DNA of 64,000 nucleotides from Novipirellula artificiosorum (GCF_007860135.1 NZ_SJPV01000007.1:205823-269822); one strand, 5' to 3'; positions 43,857 through 53,858 are shown, counted from the first letter of the stretch. Numbers and translations: made by a program. Notes: generated from the sequence alone by a model not told the origin.

Positions 43857-46781
43857 CTACTCAACGTGTAGTTCTTGGAATGCAGTGTTTTCCCCGATGC
43901 GGGTCACCGGGCTGACTTGCCAAACAATCCAGCGGAAGGTTCCCAGCGATTGCCCCGGCCTGGCCCGCAGGGATGTTGCATTGTAGCTGTTTGTTTTCCT
44001 CGATGACGTGTCGATGGAAGCCAAGGGAACAAATTGGGATCGATCCTGGAGATCCCAACCGGGATCCTTGGTGGCGTGGCTGCCGTAGAGCGTCATTTTT
44101 TGTGGCCCCCGATTGAGGTTCTTGTTCGTGCTCCAAGTGCTGATCATGGAAACGGCTTTGGGTTGGCCTAGATCGAGCCGATAGATGCCCGTGTCGACCT
44201 GGTTGGCGAACACAGGACCGTAACCCTCATCCAAATGGCCATCGACCAACGTTTCCAACGGTTCGTCCTTGGGTAGCTGATTTGCGTTGATCGTTCCCGC
44301 CGGTTGCTTTGGCAACGGAATCTTGGAAAACGCGTCACCTTGTTCAGCCGTTTCAACGACCCAGTAAGCTCCCACGGTCAGCTTGACCTCAATCGGCTGT
44401 TGATTGCGGATGACGCGAACGGTCAGTGGTTCGTCGGCAACGCCGCAAACGGTTTTGAGCAAATCTTCAACTGTTTTCACCGTCGCCGCGTTGATGGCTT
44501 GGACCAAGTCCCCCTCCATCAGACCCGCTTTCGCCGCGTCACAGTTATCGCTGATTTGGCTCATCACGACTCCGCCATCTTCTTGACTGACTCCGAACGC
44601 GCTGAACGCCTCGCCCTCGAGCGATTGAACTTTTGCGCCCAACCAAAAAACAGGCATCACACGGCTGGGTTGGCTGCGATCGGCTCGCGACGGGGGCGAC
44701 GCTGCGTTGACTTCAAGGCTCGGAATGACCGGGGCCGCGGCGATCGCTTTGAGTGAGGGTTTCTTGACACCAAACTGGTCCATTGGGAAGTTCTTAAATC
44801 CGATCGCCAAAGCGGGTGAACCCTCCTGCACACGAAAGTCGCCTCGGAGGGGATCGACAAACACCGGGTCCGCGGCAATGGAGTTCACGTCCCAACCGAA
44901 TTCTGCGTAGCGATCCTTTGCTTCGGCGTCGGTGGAATAGAAAAGGTTGCCATCAATGCGTTTTCCCTTGGCATTATCATTCGGCATCCGAGCGCCACGG
45001 GCGGCGGCCATGAACAAGTTGCCATACACTTCATCGCCGCTGTGGTTGTACCACACGTGCGGGTGAAAGCCGTTGTTGACGGTGATGTTGTTCCAAGCCC
45101 GGCGCCGGAACCCTTCACGCAGTTTTAGCCCGCCGGAGAGTAGCAAATTATTGTAGATGTCGTAGTTGGACGAACCATCGTCGAGGTCGATGTCCCAGCC
45201 ATGATCGCATCGCCAGCGACTGTTGCGAATCACGGTTGTTTCAACCGCGTCGAGAAATGGCAGCGTCGGATCCTCGTCAATTGCCGTTTGGCTTGCGGAT
45301 CGATCGCTGCGCCAATAGCGATCTCGCCCCCATGAATTGAACGAACCATGATCATGAGTTTCTTGCACGGTGTCGAACACATCACATCGTTCGATTAGGT
45401 GTCCGCCCCAAGCTCCATCACCGATGTTGATACCGGCACGGGCGCAATCGTAGATGGAACAATCGCGAACCGTGATCCGACGGGCCATCTCGATTTGGAC
45501 GCCGGCAGGCTGCCGTTCCACGCGACCGATGCCGTGAATCAGACAGTCGGCGACCATCGAATCGGCGGGATAATTGTTGGTCTTGGGGCCCGGTGTGCGG
45601 TCAATCTTGGACAGATCGTTCTTTTCACCATATTGGAACAGGGGATCGCGCACGGCGTTGGGATCTCCGACAAAGCAGATGCCGCTGGCACCGGTATCGT
45701 GAATATGGCACCCCTTCACCAGCAGTCGCCGGTTGTAATTGCTGGCGAATATCGCGTTTCCCCCAACTTGATCAAACTCACAATCGAGCAGTTGAACGTT
45801 TTCCGTTCCTGTTAACAAAAACGCCCCGCCACGATAGATCGTCCAGTCGCTACGGAGCATGGGCTCCATCGTCAGCATGAACGTCCGTGCGGCATGGCGA
45901 ATCACGAACCCGCTTAGCGTGATGAACTTGGCGGGATGCGGTTCGTCGCCGCGAAACTCGATCAAATGTCGCAGTCGCACGACCTCGACGGTTGCATTGG
46001 CCAAATCCGTGCCCGGCTCAGGCTGATAGTACAGCGTGTTGGCCTCGGCATGGTGATACCATTCGTTGGGCCCGTCGAGTTCTTCGAAAATGTTCTCGAC
46101 CATACGGAACTCTTTGTGCATGCCCATTTGACGGTTGTTCTGCCAGCCGCCTTCATAGATCACTTCACCCTCATCGTTCTTGCCGGTGATGCGGTAGTGA
46201 TATCCGCCCCATCGAGCGCGGTGCATGGCGTGGATGTATCCGCCTTGGGGATTCGCCCAATTGGCAGCCCGCTGTTGGGAAAACGCGTCGGCCGCAAAGC
46301 CCTGGTAGGCTTCCGTCTTCTTGGTTGCGTCGAAGTTTGGATAGCGAGCCATACGCTGGTTCTTGCCGTCCACGAACAGTTGGTCAATGACCAATCCCGG
46401 TTGGGTCTGGGCCATGAAGATGCCATCACGATACGGTTTCCAAGTCAATTCGAGTCTTGACCCACCGCTGAGGACCGCGCCGCCCTCGTTGTCCGCTTGG
46501 TAACGAACGGGAGCATCCGAGGAACCGGAATCGGCTTCTGTGAAGACGAGTGTCTCCGGCAAATAATAGACCCCATCGGCAACATGAACCGTCACGGGTT
46601 CGGTGCCAGCGTAGGATCGAGCCAGGGTTTGTACTCTTTTCAGCGAGGCAACCGGTGCCCTTTTCGTACCTCGATTCGAATCGTTTCCGGTCGGGCTGAC
46701 GTAGAGGTCCATCGCGGCCGTCGCCCTCATGCCAAACGCGATCAGCAACAGCAAGGCGACAAGTGTTTTGCTTGAATTCAT
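43857..46781 (-). CDS. GH141-like beta-helix protein with PDZ and discoidin-like domains
   Basis: ATG 46781 gives 974 residues with a Sec signal (about 1-23). The parallel beta-helix part (about 24-690) begins MDLYVSPTGNDSNRGTKRAPVASL and includes GNAIFASNYNRRLLVKGCHIH, RAGINIGDGAWGGHLIERC and GWDIDLDDGSSNYDIYNN. This matches the GH141-type layout. It is followed by a PDZ domain (about 715-810: GGVVMSQISDNCDAAKAGLMEGDLVQAINA) and a C-terminal discoidin (F5/8C)-like domain (about 840-974). A PDZ in a polysaccharide-degrading beta-helix protein is unusual. The start at 46781 leaves 11 bp to the esterase gene upstream; the longer frame would overlap it. Confidence 0.85.
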   Translation of the reverse strand: MNSSKTLVALLLLIAFGMRATAAMDLYVSPTGNDSNRGTKRAPVASLKRVQTLARSYAGTEPVTVHVADGVYYLPETLVFTEADSGSSDAPVRYQADNEGGAVLSGGSRLELTWKPYRDGIFMAQTQPGLVIDQLFVDGKNQRMARYPNFDATKKTEAYQGFAADAFSQQRAANWANPQGGYIHAMHRARWGGYHYRITGKNDEGEVIYEGGWQNNRQMGMHKEFRMVENIFEELDGPNEWYHHAEANTLYYQPEPGTDLANATVEVVRLRHLIEFRGDEPHPAKFITLSGFVIRHAARTFMLTMEPMLRSDWTIYRGGAFLLTGTENVQLLDCEFDQVGGNAIFASNYNRRLLVKGCHIHDTGASGICFVGDPNAVRDPLFQYGEKNDLSKIDRTPGPKTNNYPADSMVADCLIHGIGRVERQPAGVQIEMARRITVRDCSIYDCARAGINIGDGAWGGHLIERCDVFDTVQETHDHGSFNSWGRDRYWRSDRSASQTAIDEDPTLPFLDAVETTVIRNSRWRCDHGWDIDLDDGSSNYDIYNNLLLSGGLKLREGFRRRAWNNITVNNGFHPHVWYNHSGDEVYGNLFMAAARGARMPNDNAKGKRIDGNLFYSTDAEAKDRYAEFGWDVNSIAADPVFVDPLRGDFRVQEGSPALAIGFKNFPMDQFGVKKPSLKAIAAAPVIPSLEVNAASPPSRADRSQPSRVMPVFWLGAKVQSLEGEAFSAFGVSQEDGGVVMSQISDNCDAAKAGLMEGDLVQAINAATVKTVEDLLKTVCGVADEPLTVRVIRNQQPIEVKLTVGAYWVVETAEQGDAFSKIPLPKQPAGTINANQLPKDEPLETLVDGHLDEGYGPVFANQVDTGIYRLDLGQPKAVSMISTWSTNKNLNRGPQKMTLYGSHATKDPGWDLQDRSQFVPLASIDTSSRKTNSYNATSLRARPGQSLGTFRWIVWQVSPVTRIGENTAFQELHVE

Positions 46782-46792
46782 GGGTGGGGCTC

Positions 46793-48316
46793 TTAAGGTG
46801 TTGTCGCTTCTCGGCAAAGGACCGAAACGGCCTTTGCAATGTGCGCTGCGATGATCGCGTTTCCGGCGTTGCTAGGATGCACGCCATCGTTGCTAAGCCA
46901 TTCCGGGTCATTCGTCAGCAGCGACTGTAGATCGACGAGAGGCACATCGCATTTTTTGGCGACGTCGGCTGCGGCGGCTTGATAGCGGGCGACTAACGCG
47001 GGCAAACCGCCGGACTGTTCGAAAGCGTTGCGATCGTGCCGGGTGAAATAGGGACCGGGATCAATTGGCGGCAGCGTGCACAGCACCACTTTGGATCCGG
47101 CACCACGGCAATCGTTGATGATCGCCGTCAAGTTATCCTTGTACTTGTCCACGGGGACGAATGCTCTTTCGCTGTCGATCCTCATATCATTCGTTCCAAA
47201 CAAGATGACGACGACCTCGGGTGAGTGATCCAAGACGTCGCTTTGGACGCGCCGCAGCGCCTGCGAAGTCGTATTGCCTGCGACTCCCGCATTGATGCTG
47301 TCAACGTCCACCAGACCACTCAAAATCTTGGGATAGCCCCGCTTGGTAATGCTGTCTCCGAAACAAACGACCTTGGGTCGTGATCGTGCATCCCTCGTTT
47401 GCACGTTGCAAATCGCCTCGGCGTAGCGTTGGCCGAGCAGCAGTTGGCTCGGCGCGTCAAAATGGGTGCCTTCATCCCAAGTGGTTGTGTCGTCGGACGA
47501 AACGAATCCGACTCTGGGACCGCTGGTACCCACCGCCCGAATCGCGGCACGAACATTGTCGCGTTTACGGTTGTCGAAAACTTCGCCAACGATGACGGGC
47601 AAGTCGGCAACACCGAGGTCTTCACGAATACGGATGATCAATTGATCCAGTCGCTGCTGATAGTCTTTGACGCTGGATTTTGAATCGGATTCACCTTGAT
47701 GCCACAACAAACCGCGCAGCGTGTAGGTTTCACCTCGCTGTGTGAGTTGATTGGTGGCCAACCGAATGGTCTCGATAAAATCCCGATAGCGAGGTCCCTG
47801 AGAGTCAGGATCCCCTTGGCTGCCTGGGTTCCAATCGGTTCGCAAGCTGGTGCCACCCTTGGAACCCTTGATCAACGCCAGTTTTTTTAGCGGCTGACCG
47901 TCCAACATGGCTCGGGCAAATCCAAGTTCCGGGCCGAAGGTTTGCGACGGCAAGGTCCCTTCGTATTTTGGCGGAATGCTGTATCCCGGGCCGAGCGGTT
48001 TCCAGCCCTCGCTCGTGTGCGGCAAGTTGCGATAGAAAATGATGGCGTGCTCAAACGGCTGACGCTGTTCCGCCGGCAAGTCGGATGCTTGTCCACGCCC
48101 GTCCATGTTCGACTGGCCCGCCAGCAAGTAGACATCGTAAGAGGCCGCCGCTGCGATGTTGCAGCCGAGCAGCAGCCCAGCCAGAGATACGTAGACCAAC
48201 CATCGATTGCAAATCGAGCGTTGCCTTGTCAAGGTTCTAAGGCTGCTCGGAAAACAGAGGGCATCGCGACCTTTGAGGTACTCGGCTTTCGTTTTGATGA
48301 AGTCGCTCCTGGTCAA
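46793..48316 (-). CDS. Fusion of SASA-type and GDSL-type carbohydrate esterases
   Basis: The 507-residue protein has a signal sequence late in its N-terminus (RWLVYVSLAGLLLGCNIAAAA; the LLGC could be a lipobox). Domain one (about 58-300) is SASA/sialate O-acetylesterase-like: LLAGQSNMDGRG with the Ser nucleophile, LLWHQGESD, and GTHFD for Asp/His. Domain two (about 315-500) is SGNH/GDSL: VVCFGDSITKRGYP, GNTTSQALRRVQ, GTNDMR and DGVHPSNAGN. Both probably remove acetyl or other acyl groups from the glycan. The start is TTG 48316, overlapping the sulfatase stop (TTGA); no other start precedes the signal. This links desulfation and deacylation in one transcript. Confidence 0.88.
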   Translation of the reverse strand: MTRSDFIKTKAEYLKGRDALCFPSSLRTLTRQRSICNRWLVYVSLAGLLLGCNIAAAASYDVYLLAGQSNMDGRGQASDLPAEQRQPFEHAIIFYRNLPHTSEGWKPLGPGYSIPPKYEGTLPSQTFGPELGFARAMLDGQPLKKLALIKGSKGGTSLRTDWNPGSQGDPDSQGPRYRDFIETIRLATNQLTQRGETYTLRGLLWHQGESDSKSSVKDYQQRLDQLIIRIREDLGVADLPVIVGEVFDNRKRDNVRAAIRAVGTSGPRVGFVSSDDTTTWDEGTHFDAPSQLLLGQRYAEAICNVQTRDARSRPKVVCFGDSITKRGYPKILSGLVDVDSINAGVAGNTTSQALRRVQSDVLDHSPEVVVILFGTNDMRIDSERAFVPVDKYKDNLTAIINDCRGAGSKVVLCTLPPIDPGPYFTRHDRNAFEQSGGLPALVARYQAAAADVAKKCDVPLVDLQSLLTNDPEWLSNDGVHPSNAGNAIIAAHIAKAVSVLCREATTP

Positions 48317-49866
48317 TGTTTGCCCTTTTCTATCACAATATCCTCGACGTCATTCCTGGCGGCTGGACCGTCCGTGCTACGTCCACGATTCACATCCGAT
48401 TCAAGCTGAGCCAGTAATCGCTTCGCCACCGCTGGCTCGGATGTGTACAAGTTGTTGGTTTCATGCGGGTCGATTTCCATATCATAAAGCTGAGCGATTG
48501 GGGCATCGTCAGCGACTTCGTTTTCTCTCGGTGAAGTCCAACCTCCTGACCCTTTTGCGAGTAACAATTTCCATTTGCCCTGCCGATAGGCAAAATAACC
48601 ACCGATTGAATGGTGGATGACGCCTGCTCGTGTCGAGTCAATTTTCTTTCCTGACAACGCGGATAGAAAACTGACGCTATCTTCGCCAGCACCATTCGGT
48701 AACTCACTGCCCATCAGCTGAGCACACGTGGCCATCAAGTCAATTTGGCAGATCAATTGGTCAGACGATGTGCCCGGTTTCACCTTGGATGGCCATCGAA
48801 CGATGAACGGAACGCGATGCCCGCCATCCCAAAGGTCTGCCTTCGAACCCCGAAAATGTGCACTCGGGAAGTGTCCTTTGGATTGCAGATCTTTGATACC
48901 CGCCGCTTTGGAACAGCCGTTGTCACTCGTCATGATCACGATGGTATTTTCGCTTAGGCCTGCTTGATCAATGGCGTTGACGATCTCGCCGACAACGGCA
49001 TCGGTTTGCATCACGAAATCGCCGTACTTGCCCAACACGCTCTTTCCCTGCCAATCCTTCGACGGCAGAATCGGTGTGTGGGGTGACGTGAAGGGTACGT
49101 AAGCGAAGAACGGCGTTGAGTCCTTTTGTCGCTTGATGAACTCGACCGCTTTACGGCCGATCATGGGCAACACGTCGATCGCCTCGAAGTCCGGTTCGGC
49201 CGGGCCTTTGCGATTGAATGCCTTTGTTGCCGTGCCGCGTCCAACGAAACGGTCGTTTTCGATATAGATATACGGCGGCATATCCAACGAGGCGGAAATG
49301 CCAAAGAAGTAGTCGAATCCTCGCGTGACGGGGCCGTTGTGGATTTGCGAATCCCAATCAATGTTCTGGGGATTGTTGCCCTTCACGGGCGTGTCGTCGA
49401 TCCGTGGCAAGTCCATCCCCAAGTGCCATTTGCCAATCCCTGCGGTTGTGTACCCGTGCTGTTTCAAATATCCAGCAACGGTCAATCGGTCCTCCGCAAT
49501 CAAGGGAGCGTCAAAACCGTGCAACACCCCTTTTTGGAGCTGAGTTCGCCAGTTGTAGCGTCCGGTCAAAATGCCATAGCGTGTTGGCGTGCAAACCGAC
49601 GAGCTTGTGTGAGCATCGGTAAACATCATCCCTTGTTCGGCCAACCGATCGATGTTGGGCGTTGCGATTTTGCATCGCGTTGGATTGAAGCAATGCACAT
49701 CACCATAGCCAAGGTCGTCCGCAAGGATGAAGACGATGTTTGGCTTTTCCACGCTGGGTGTATCGGCGCCAACGACCGCCTCGCTATGCCACATTAGCGA
49801 GGAGGTGCACAACAGCAGCATCAAGAATCGCAGAAGCTGGCCAATACGGTGGTCGAACTTAATCAT
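48313..49866 (-). CDS. Exported S1-family sulfatase
   Basis: The 517-residue protein has a Sec signal (about 1-33) and ILADDLGYGDVHCFNP, the formylglycine motif C92-T-P-T-R, GKWHLGM, and SDNGCSKA. It resembles the sulfatase at 24999-26702 in the motif regions. It is placed directly between a GH29 gene (60 bp upstream) and the double esterase (4 bp overlap), so it should act on the same sulfated fucose-containing polymer. Start ATG 49866 leads straight into the signal peptide. Confidence 0.93.
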   Translation of the reverse strand: MIKFDHRIGQLLRFLMLLLCTSSLMWHSEAVVGADTPSVEKPNIVFILADDLGYGDVHCFNPTRCKIATPNIDRLAEQGMMFTDAHTSSSVCTPTRYGILTGRYNWRTQLQKGVLHGFDAPLIAEDRLTVAGYLKQHGYTTAGIGKWHLGMDLPRIDDTPVKGNNPQNIDWDSQIHNGPVTRGFDYFFGISASLDMPPYIYIENDRFVGRGTATKAFNRKGPAEPDFEAIDVLPMIGRKAVEFIKRQKDSTPFFAYVPFTSPHTPILPSKDWQGKSVLGKYGDFVMQTDAVVGEIVNAIDQAGLSENTIVIMTSDNGCSKAAGIKDLQSKGHFPSAHFRGSKADLWDGGHRVPFIVRWPSKVKPGTSSDQLICQIDLMATCAQLMGSELPNGAGEDSVSFLSALSGKKIDSTRAGVIHHSIGGYFAYRQGKWKLLLAKGSGGWTSPRENEVADDAPIAQLYDMEIDPHETNNLYTSEPAVAKRLLAQLESDVNRGRSTDGPAARNDVEDIVIEKGKH

Positions 49867-49926
49867 GGGAGTCTCTGCTTCGGGCGCGGTTTGGAACGTG
49901 GATCCGGTGTTGGGAAACCGGAGGGG

Positions 49927-51726
49927 TCAAAAGACTCGTTTGAAGTCAATCGACTTCAAGCTTGCCGATTCGAGGTCACCTTCGACGCATTTTACGAAAA
50001 CGTTGTAGCGGCCCGGTTTGGGGAAATGGATCCATCCAATCGGAAACGCTTGATAGTTATGCGATGAATTCTGCTGATTTTGGATGGATTCGCCGCCTTC
50101 AATCGACACGCTCCAAACCAATCTTCCTTCGCCAGCGTACGTCAATTCGACATTGTAGTCGCCTGGTTCGAGCACATCGACTTCCCAGGATGCTTTGCCT
50201 CCTGCTTCCCATTGATGCACATGGGTGATTCCCTTCCATTCGCCGAACTTCTCCATCCACCGCTTCTCGGATTGTTCGGCGTCTTCGACGGTTGCGAATT
50301 CAGCCAAGATCTCGGTTTTGATGTCTGGATCCAACGTCCATGCCGGATCGACAACCGGCTCGGAAGCCAATTGCAATTCAATCACGGAAACCAACTCCTC
50401 TGGTGCCTGGGCAGGTACTTCCAGCACGACCCAGTCACCGGACTTGCTCCATGAAATGGGATCGTGTTCGTCGCCACGTAGCATCGTTGCGGATGTGATT
50501 TTGGTCTTCAAGTTCGGTAAATACAGTTGGCCGTTTCTTGGCCACTCAAAGACGCACAAAAACAGATTGTTGTCTTTGCGAGTCACGTCGCCCCAAGGTA
50601 AGGCGTGTTGCCAGGGTGAAGCCTGCGCTGCGTAGACCACTTGTGGGTATCGCTGAATCCAATGGCCGGAATGACGGAGCGTTTCCTTCGCACGCTCGGG
50701 TACCGCGCCGTCGCCACGTGGGCCGATGTTCAACATGTACGTTCCACCTCGGCCAACGCACGCGATCAGTCGCTTGAGGATTTCTTTGGGTGATTTCCAA
50801 TATTCGTCGTACCAGGCATAGGCCCAGGAATCGTTCGTTGTATCGACGCTTTCCCACAAGCCTTCGATGTTGTGACGCGGGACTTCCATGTCTCCGAGCG
50901 TTTGATAATCGCCAAGTCCATGCCCCGCGCGACCGGAAACCATCGCGTGGGGTTGGTTCTTGTGGACGACATCGACCAATTGTTCGACGTAGTGCTTGGG
51001 CATCTTTCCAGGCGTGTCAAACCAAACGATTTCGATCGGGCCGTACTCGGTCGTGATCTCTTTGACTTGCGGCAAGCACTTCTTGACAAAGTAGTCGTCG
51101 AAGGTGGCTCGTTTGCCTTGTTCGTCAACGCCAGGGCCATTTCCGCCACCGGGGAACGTCCAGTCTTGGTTGTGTGAGTAGTAGAAGCCAAAACCTAAGC
51201 CGGCCTCACGACATGCCGTGGCCAGTTCCTTCATCGGATCTTTGTTCCAAGGTGTTGCGTCAACAATGTTGAAGTCGCAGGCTTTCGAGTGATACATCGC
51301 GAACCCATCGTGGTGTTTCGCTGTGATCACGATGTATTTCATGCCGGCATCTTTGGCAAGTTGTGCGATCTGCTTGGCGTCAAAATCCACTGGGTGAAAG
51401 GTTCCCGCCAGCCGTTTGTATTCGGGGATGGGGATGTCGGCCATGCGTTTGTTCATAATCCACTCGCCAATGCCGTAGTAGGTCTTGCCATCGACCTTGT
51501 TCCCCAACTGGGAATACAGTCCCCAGTGAATGAACATGGCATAGTTCCCCTCATCGAACAGCTGGCCACGTTCCGCGTTTTCCGCACGTAGCTTGACGAC
51601 GTTCTCGCCCCATAGCTTGTCCATCGACTGGGAGCGATCGGTTGCGCTGTCTTGTGAAAAAACGTGCACCGGTTGCACCGTGAGCATGGCTATCAAGCCA
51701 AGAAAAGATAAAGTGAGTTTAAACAT
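49927..51726 (-). CDS. Exported GH29 alpha-L-fucosidase with C-terminal module
   Basis: The 599-residue protein has a Sec signal (about 1-24). The GH29 barrel carries NYAMFIHWGLYSQLGN, TAKHHDGFAMYHS and nucleophile candidate Asp237 in IEIVWFDTPG; GRGGTYMLNIGPRGDGAVP closes it. A C-terminal beta module (about 480-599; GKASWEVDVLEPGDYNVELTYAGEG) is likely sugar-binding. It is the second gene of the fucI operon, 42 bp after fucI, and is transcribed from the same start region. Active on alpha-L-fucosyl ends; linkage cannot be read from sequence. Confidence 0.93.
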   Translation of the reverse strand: MFKLTLSFLGLIAMLTVQPVHVFSQDSATDRSQSMDKLWGENVVKLRAENAERGQLFDEGNYAMFIHWGLYSQLGNKVDGKTYYGIGEWIMNKRMADIPIPEYKRLAGTFHPVDFDAKQIAQLAKDAGMKYIVITAKHHDGFAMYHSKACDFNIVDATPWNKDPMKELATACREAGLGFGFYYSHNQDWTFPGGGNGPGVDEQGKRATFDDYFVKKCLPQVKEITTEYGPIEIVWFDTPGKMPKHYVEQLVDVVHKNQPHAMVSGRAGHGLGDYQTLGDMEVPRHNIEGLWESVDTTNDSWAYAWYDEYWKSPKEILKRLIACVGRGGTYMLNIGPRGDGAVPERAKETLRHSGHWIQRYPQVVYAAQASPWQHALPWGDVTRKDNNLFLCVFEWPRNGQLYLPNLKTKITSATMLRGDEHDPISWSKSGDWVVLEVPAQAPEELVSVIELQLASEPVVDPAWTLDPDIKTEILAEFATVEDAEQSEKRWMEKFGEWKGITHVHQWEAGGKASWEVDVLEPGDYNVELTYAGEGRLVWSVSIEGGESIQNQQNSSHNYQAFPIGWIHFPKPGRYNVFVKCVEGDLESASLKSIDFKRVF

Positions 51727-51768
51727 CGTGAAGCTTCTCGGAGGGGAGTGGATTTGTTTCGCGGAGTG

Positions 51769-53580
51769 TTAGTTCCGTCCGTAGAGTGGGCCGAAGTTTT
51801 CGCAGGCACGAAAGTCCGCCGCTTCCAAGTTGTCGGTTCCAAAGGCGTTCCAAGCACTTGGGCGGAACACGCGATCTTCCGCGACATTGTGCATGTAGAC
51901 GGGAATCCGAAGCATCGAGGCCAAGGAAATGAATAGGTGGCCGACGTGCCCGGCGGTCATCACACAGTGGTTCGCACCCCAGTGATTCATCACTTCGTAC
52001 GTCGAGGTGAACGCGCCACGTCCGGTTACCGTTGGAGCAAACCATGTTGTCGGCCAGGTCGGGTTGGTACGCTGGTCCAAAGTATCATGAACCTTTTGCG
52101 GCAGCTCAACGGTGTGGCCTTCGGCGATCTGGATTGCGGGGCCCAACCCGGCGACCAGGTTGATCCGCGTCATGGTCGCGGGCATGCCGCCCAACGTGCT
52201 GAAGCGAGAGCTTAGGCCGCCGCCTGGGAAATATTCCGTGATCGAGGGATGCCAAGTGGTCGCCTTCAAACATTCGTGGACTTCTTGATCGCTGATTTCC
52301 CAGAATGGCTTCATCGTGGGCCGACCGTCGGCGTCGGATTGTCGGCCGGTGCCGTCGAGTGTGGCGGGACCCGAATTGATCAGGTGCAATAACCCGTCGG
52401 AGGCAGCACCCTCGAGCTTGTACCCGTCACAAGCCGAGGCCACAGCATCCGGACTCCAGTAGGTCCGGAGATCGGCAAACACTTGCGCCGTGTTCGTCAG
52501 CAAATGGCCAAACAACATCGTCGCTGCATTGAGTGCGTCGTTCTCGGTTGCGACAATGTACGGAGCGCGTTTTCCGTTCCAGTCGAACGACGTATTTAAA
52601 ATCGCTTCGAGGAAATCCCCATTGGGGAAATGATCCGTCCATTGGCGTTGGCCTTGAAATCCCGACGCGATCGCCTGGTGACCATGGGCCTGTTCTTGAA
52701 GGCCCATCTCGGCCAGTTTCGGATTGCCGACCATTAAGTCGCGGGCAATTAACGTCATCTTCACACAGTCGGACCATTCCTTGTCGAGTGTTTCGCGAGA
52801 TCGTTTCTGGTCCTCGCTGTTGTAATCGTCTCCTTCGGGACAGTTTTCGCGGACCCAATCGAGTGCCTTCTCATACTCGGCTTGGTCGAATTGGCCCTTG
52901 TTCATTCGGCCAATGAACTCGCTCATGTCGATATCCTCGACACGCATTCCAAGCCACTTTTCCCAGAAGTTGTAATCGACCATCGAACCAGCAATGCCCA
53001 TCGACGTGCCTCCCATCGACAGGTACGCCTTGCCCTTCATCAGAGCCGCGGCCAAACCGCAGCGGGTGAAGTCCAGGATTTTCGCTTGGACGTCGGCGGG
53101 CATGTTGGCGTCACCGGCGTCCTGCACATCGCGTCCGTAGATGCCGAATGCGGGGATGCCTTTTTGAGTATGACCGGCAAGAACGGCGGCCAAGTAAACC
53201 GCTCCGGGACGTTCGGTGCCGTTGAAGCCAAAGACGGCTTTGGGACGCAACGGATCCATGTCCATAGTTTCCGATCCATAGCACCAACATGGCGTTACCG
53301 TCAAGGAAACCCCAACGTTCTCGCGACGAAATTGGTCGTCACATGCCGCTGCTTCCGCCACACCACCGATACAGGTGTCTGCGATCACGCACTCGGCCGG
53401 GGCACCGTTTGGGTAGCGAATGTTGCTCGAGATCAACTCGGCAACACGCTTGGCCAAGTTCATCGTTTGCTCTTCCAACGATTCGCGAACACCACCCAGT
53501 CGACCATCGATGGTGGGACGGATGCCGACTCGAGGCAGGTCGCCTTGAAAGACGGTGGGAGAGGATGGGTTGGCGTTCAT
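51769..53580 (-). CDS. fucI: L-fucose isomerase
   Basis: The 603-residue cytosolic enzyme converts L-fucose to L-fuculose, the first step of fucose use; some relatives also use D-arabinose. Family features seen are LPRVGIRPTIDGRLGG at the start, KAYLSMGGTSMGIAGS, the ATENDALNAATMLFG metal-site region and TWHPSITEYFPGGG. Length is close to the E. coli FucI. ATG 53580 has GAGGA about 9 bp upstream; a longer frame to 53649 has no better start. It is the first gene of the long minus-strand operon and is divergent from the regulator gene, with a candidate promoter and operators between them. No fuculokinase or aldolase follows. Confidence 0.95.
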   Translation of the reverse strand: MNANPSSPTVFQGDLPRVGIRPTIDGRLGGVRESLEEQTMNLAKRVAELISSNIRYPNGAPAECVIADTCIGGVAEAAACDDQFRRENVGVSLTVTPCWCYGSETMDMDPLRPKAVFGFNGTERPGAVYLAAVLAGHTQKGIPAFGIYGRDVQDAGDANMPADVQAKILDFTRCGLAAALMKGKAYLSMGGTSMGIAGSMVDYNFWEKWLGMRVEDIDMSEFIGRMNKGQFDQAEYEKALDWVRENCPEGDDYNSEDQKRSRETLDKEWSDCVKMTLIARDLMVGNPKLAEMGLQEQAHGHQAIASGFQGQRQWTDHFPNGDFLEAILNTSFDWNGKRAPYIVATENDALNAATMLFGHLLTNTAQVFADLRTYWSPDAVASACDGYKLEGAASDGLLHLINSGPATLDGTGRQSDADGRPTMKPFWEISDQEVHECLKATTWHPSITEYFPGGGLSSRFSTLGGMPATMTRINLVAGLGPAIQIAEGHTVELPQKVHDTLDQRTNPTWPTTWFAPTVTGRGAFTSTYEVMNHWGANHCVMTAGHVGHLFISLASMLRIPVYMHNVAEDRVFRPSAWNAFGTDNLEAADFRACENFGPLYGRN

Positions 53581-53770
53581 GAAAGGAGTCCTCGTTGAAG
53601 GGGAAGCGGTAAATGGGAAGTTGAGTGTTGTGATCCTTTTGGGGCACAACGACGGTCCAAACCCGGCAGGTCATCCCCGCCGGTGGCCTCGCGCCGTGAC
53701 GGATCCAAAAAAATGGATTTCCTAAGCTGAAGCACACGAAATAGGGTCTTGGACGCGAATCTGGAATCGT

Positions 53771-53776
53771 ATTATA
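53771..53776 (-). promoter_or_regulatory. Candidate -10 box of the fucI promoter (TATAAT)
   Basis: On the minus strand the sequence reads TATAAT, a perfect -10 hexamer about 190 bp before the fucI start. Seventeen bp upstream, the place of the -35 hexamer is occupied by GTCGCA, part of a palindrome, rather than TTGACA. This is the layout of a promoter that needs an activator bound at -35. The following leader of about 180 nt is untranslated. Confidence 0.55.
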
Positions 53777-53793
53777 GAGTTAAGGGAATAATA

Positions 53794-53807
53794 TGCGACA
53801 CGTCGCA
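53794..53807. promoter_or_regulatory. Palindromic operator TGCGAC-N2-GTCGCA at fucI
   Basis: A perfect 6-2-6 inverted repeat overlaps the -35 position of the fucI promoter. It is preceded by GGAATAATA, which recurs as GAATAATA before the second half-site. The most likely binder is the XylR/AraC-type regulator encoded next to it. Read as an activator site for fucI (inference). Confidence 0.55.
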
Positions 53808-53858
53808 ACGCCATGGGTTATGATTTATCCGGAATGACAACGGTAGACGAGAATAATA

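Noticed and set aside
52882..53598. 238-codon plus-strand frame
   Set aside because: It is antisense to fucI; codon bias of the high-GC real gene keeps the opposite frame open.
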